Below, piece by piece: positions 4,831-6,281 of a stretch of 6,281 nt of DNA. Each line of letters starts with the position of its first letter. The stretch's first letter is position 1. The stretch comes from Phycisphaerae bacterium (GTDB taxonomy: Bacteria > Planctomycetota > Phycisphaerae > Phycisphaerales > SM1A02), in assembly GCA_030432455.1 (NCBI GenBank), contig JAUIHC010000184.1:1-6281 (forward strand), written 5' to 3'. The position numbers and the translations under genes are program-made. The notes under the pieces were generated by a model. That model was not told the origin of the DNA. It searched no databases and was given only the letters and a program-made list of their open reading frames with translations.

Positions 4831-6030
4831 ATGCGTCGAATCCTCGCGATGACCCTCGGAGCCGGCATGGTGTTCGGCGCGGCGACGACCGCGATCGCCG
4901 CCCGCTCCGCCGCGCCCGTCTCCGTCCTCCCGGCCGGAGACGAGGACGAGGATCGCTGGAAGGATCGTCTCCCCGCCGAGGATCGATCCGCGATCGATGC
5001 GGGGGTCGGGTACGCCGCGCCGGACTTCGCCGAGGACGTTCAGTGGATCCACGGGCGGAAGCCCGGCGACGCCATGAAGGACCTCCGCGGCAAGGTGATC
5101 GTGATCCAGACCTGGACCAGCGGATCGTCCGCCGGACGAGCGGAGATCCGTCGCCTGCAGAAGGTGCTCGACGGCATCGACGCGAAGGCCGCGGACATCG
5201 TGCCGATCATGCTCCACACCCCCGAGGACTCCGAGAACGCCGAGACCTACTGCACGCGTGCCGATCCCGCCTTCCCTGTCGCGCTCGATCCCAGCGGTGC
5301 GACCTGCGATCTCTACGGCGCCTTCGAGCGACCGGTGAACATCGTCATCGATCGGCAGGGCACCGTCCGCTACGGCGGACTCAACGACCGCGGCCTCCGC
5401 TCGGCGCTGGAGAAGGTGCTCGCCGAGAAGTACGACGACTCGAAGGAACCCGAACCCCGCCCGACGCCGGACGCGATGGCGACCAGCGGCACCGGTACAT
5501 GGCCGGCGATCGTCGGCTCGGTCGGCAGCGCCGCGGACCTTCGCGGACGCCCCGCCCCGCAGGCGGCGGTGGACACCTGGATCACCCCGCAGCCCGACAC
5601 CCGCGGCAAGGTCGTCATCGTGGACTTCTGGGCGACCTGGTGCGGGCCGTGCGTCCGGGCCATCCCGCACATGAACGAGATCGCCAACACCTTCCGCGGC
5701 AAGGTCGAATGCGTCGGCCTCTCCGACGAGAGCCAGTCGGCGTTCACCAACGGACTGCAGCGGGCGAAGCTCGGTCCGCAGAGCTTCGCCTACAACCTCG
5801 CCCTCGACCCGCAGGGTCGGATGAAGGGCGCGTTCCAGGTCCGCGGCATCCCGCATGTCGCGGTGATGTCCACCGACTGGGTCGTCCGCTGGCAGGGGCA
5901 CCCCAGCGCCCTCACCGAGCAGATCGTCCGACAGATCGTCGATGCCGACCCCGGCGTCGGCGGCAACGCGGCCACCGGCCCGGCCCAGGCCGGCCGACCG
6001 CCGGCCCGCTGGGCGAGGAGCCGCGGGTGA
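4831..6030 (+). CDS. Secreted tandem thioredoxin-fold protein (TlpA/ResA-like C-terminal domain)
   Basis: A 399-residue exported protein. Residues 1-23 form a Sec signal peptide (MRR, hydrophobic core, cleavage near AIA|AR). A first thioredoxin-like domain spans about 60-200: APDF, LRGKVIVIQTW, a central strand, then ERPVNIVIDRQGTVRYGGL, which fits the cis-proline strand and hairpin. Where WCGPC should stand it has GSSAG (98-102), so this domain cannot do CxxC redox chemistry, although it has two other cysteines (141, 159). After an acidic, proline-rich linker (about 201-215) a second domain (about 235-370) keeps WATWCGPC with Cys271 and Cys274, and the cis-proline strand GIPHVAVM. TlpA/ResA proteins reduce or exchange disulfides of exported proteins, for example in cytochrome c maturation; the partner here is unknown. 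The C-terminal 25 residues are Gly/Ala/Pro/Arg-rich and probably disordered. It is likely co-transcribed with the preceding lipoprotein gene. Confidence 0.85.
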   Translation: MRRILAMTLGAGMVFGAATTAIAARSAAPVSVLPAGDEDEDRWKDRLPAEDRSAIDAGVGYAAPDFAEDVQWIHGRKPGDAMKDLRGKVIVIQTWTSGSSAGRAEIRRLQKVLDGIDAKAADIVPIMLHTPEDSENAETYCTRADPAFPVALDPSGATCDLYGAFERPVNIVIDRQGTVRYGGLNDRGLRSALEKVLAEKYDDSKEPEPRPTPDAMATSGTGTWPAIVGSVGSAADLRGRPAPQAAVDTWITPQPDTRGKVVIVDFWATWCGPCVRAIPHMNEIANTFRGKVECVGLSDESQSAFTNGLQRAKLGPQSFAYNLALDPQGRMKGAFQVRGIPHVAVMSTDWVVRWQGHPSALTEQIVRQIVDADPGVGGNAATGPAQAGRPPARWARSRG

Positions 6031-6061
6031 TCGGGGCGCCTTCGGCGAGCGGAGGCGATCA
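6028..6061. terminator. Imperfect hairpin after the thioredoxin-domain gene, possible terminator
   Basis: TGATCG (6028-6033, which includes the TGA stop) pairs with CGATCA (6056-6061), and inside it CGCC-ttc-GGCG forms a smaller stem. The position between two convergent genes suits a terminator, but there is no T-run in either direction, so this is a weak call. Confidence 0.3.
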
Positions 6062-6108
6062 GGAGTGAGGTGAGCAGGAGACGCTGGGGTCGCGCGGTCG
6101 CCGAACGC

Positions 6109-6281
6109 TCAGCGATCGCGATCGACCACGGCGTCCGCGAGGTCGCGAAGCAGGTCGCCGGTGTCGCCGAAGTCACAGCCGGCGATCGCCTCGGTGCCGA
6201 CTCGCACCTGGGAGACCGCGAACTCCAGTGACCGCTCGATCGCGTCGCCGGTCTGCAGCAGCCGCAGCACGCCCTCGGCAT
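6109..6281 (-). CDS. C-terminal end of an unidentified protein (truncated by window edge)
   Basis: On the minus strand a frame enters from the right edge and ends at TGA (6111-6109), giving about 56 complete codons. Codons end overwhelmingly in G or C (ctg, gac, ggc, gag, atc), as in the confident genes. The visible peptide is acidic and probably helical: a stretch with AIERSLEFAVSQVRVGTEAI, then GCDFGDTGDLLRDLADAVVDRDR at the end, with a single cysteine. I recognise no family. A competing longer minus frame that continues to 5790 would overlap the thioredoxin gene antisense and reads as a basic, Arg/Ser/Pro/Cys-rich sequence, so I prefer this frame. The gene converges on the thioredoxin-domain gene with 78 bp between the stops. 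Confidence 0.55.
   Translation of the reverse strand, partial: AEGVLRLLQTGDAIERSLEFAVSQVRVGTEAIAGCDFGDTGDLLRDLADAVVDRDR

Noticed and set aside
3379..5901. An 840-residue minus-strand open frame across panC, the lipoprotein and the thioredoxin gene.
   Set aside because: Its translation is Arg/Gly/Asp-rich without recognisable domains, while the opposite strand carries clear motifs. It is a GC-driven shadow.
3591..6068. A plus-strand open frame of more than 800 residues in another phase over the lipoprotein and thioredoxin genes.
   Set aside because: Arginine/proline-rich shadow frame that spans two genes and their gap.
6112..6124. GCGATCGC / CGATCGCGATCG palindrome resembling the cyanobacterial HIP1 motif.
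   Set aside because: It encodes the DRDR end of the minus-strand partial gene, and gat/atc/cgc codons are common throughout the window, so composition explains it.
5790..6281. Minus-strand open frame of 163 residues at the right end.
   Set aside because: It overlaps the thioredoxin gene antisense and is basic and Arg/Ser/Pro/Cys-rich; the alternative frame ending at 6109 has better codon use and an ordinary convergent spacing.

Overview
This window is a GC-rich, gene-dense piece of bacterial chromosome that looks mostly like housekeeping DNA. Codons end almost always in G or C. The signal peptides (one lipoprotein, one Sec-type) and a lone, shortened isc cluster would fit a Planctomycetota (Phycisphaerae-like) or similar GC-rich environmental bacterium. 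That assignment is an inference from composition and gene style, since no taxonomic marker is present.

Layout. At 1-166 is the 3' end of an unidentified plus-strand gene whose stop codon falls inside a tandem 7-bp repeat (160-201). A strong nested hairpin (209-261) follows and separates this gene from the convergent isc operon. On the minus strand, 2431 down to 279, lies a compact iron-sulfur assembly operon: iscS (cysteine desulfurase), iscU (scaffold) and an A-type carrier (IscA/HesB), with gaps of about 30 bp. No regulator (iscR), chaperone (hscA/hscB) or ferredoxin gene accompanies it, and the operon ends at the hairpin. Between iscS and the divergent panC is a 231-bp control region (2432-2662). 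It holds a TATACT -10-like box for the isc operon, a 15-bp palindrome on the expected transcription start, two hairpins in the predicted isc leader, and one hairpin close to panC.

On the plus strand are panC (pantothenate synthetase, 2663-3523), a lipoprotein with an alpha/beta-hydrolase catalytic triad whose start overlaps the end of panC (3514-4776), and a secreted protein with two thioredoxin folds (4831-6030). In that last protein the first fold has lost its CxxC and the second keeps WCGPC. The tight packing suggests one transcription unit, though the products do not form one pathway: panC acts in cytoplasmic pantothenate/CoA synthesis, while the other two are exported. A second convergent junction (6031-6108) leads to the C-terminal end of an unidentified minus-strand gene (6109-6281).

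I see no mobile element, CRISPR array, tRNA or rRNA. The points most worth a second look are the isc control region, the roughly 28-residue insertion in the A-type carrier, the altered RPGHF motif in PanC, and the degenerate-plus-active tandem thioredoxin protein. I found no convincing wholly new system.
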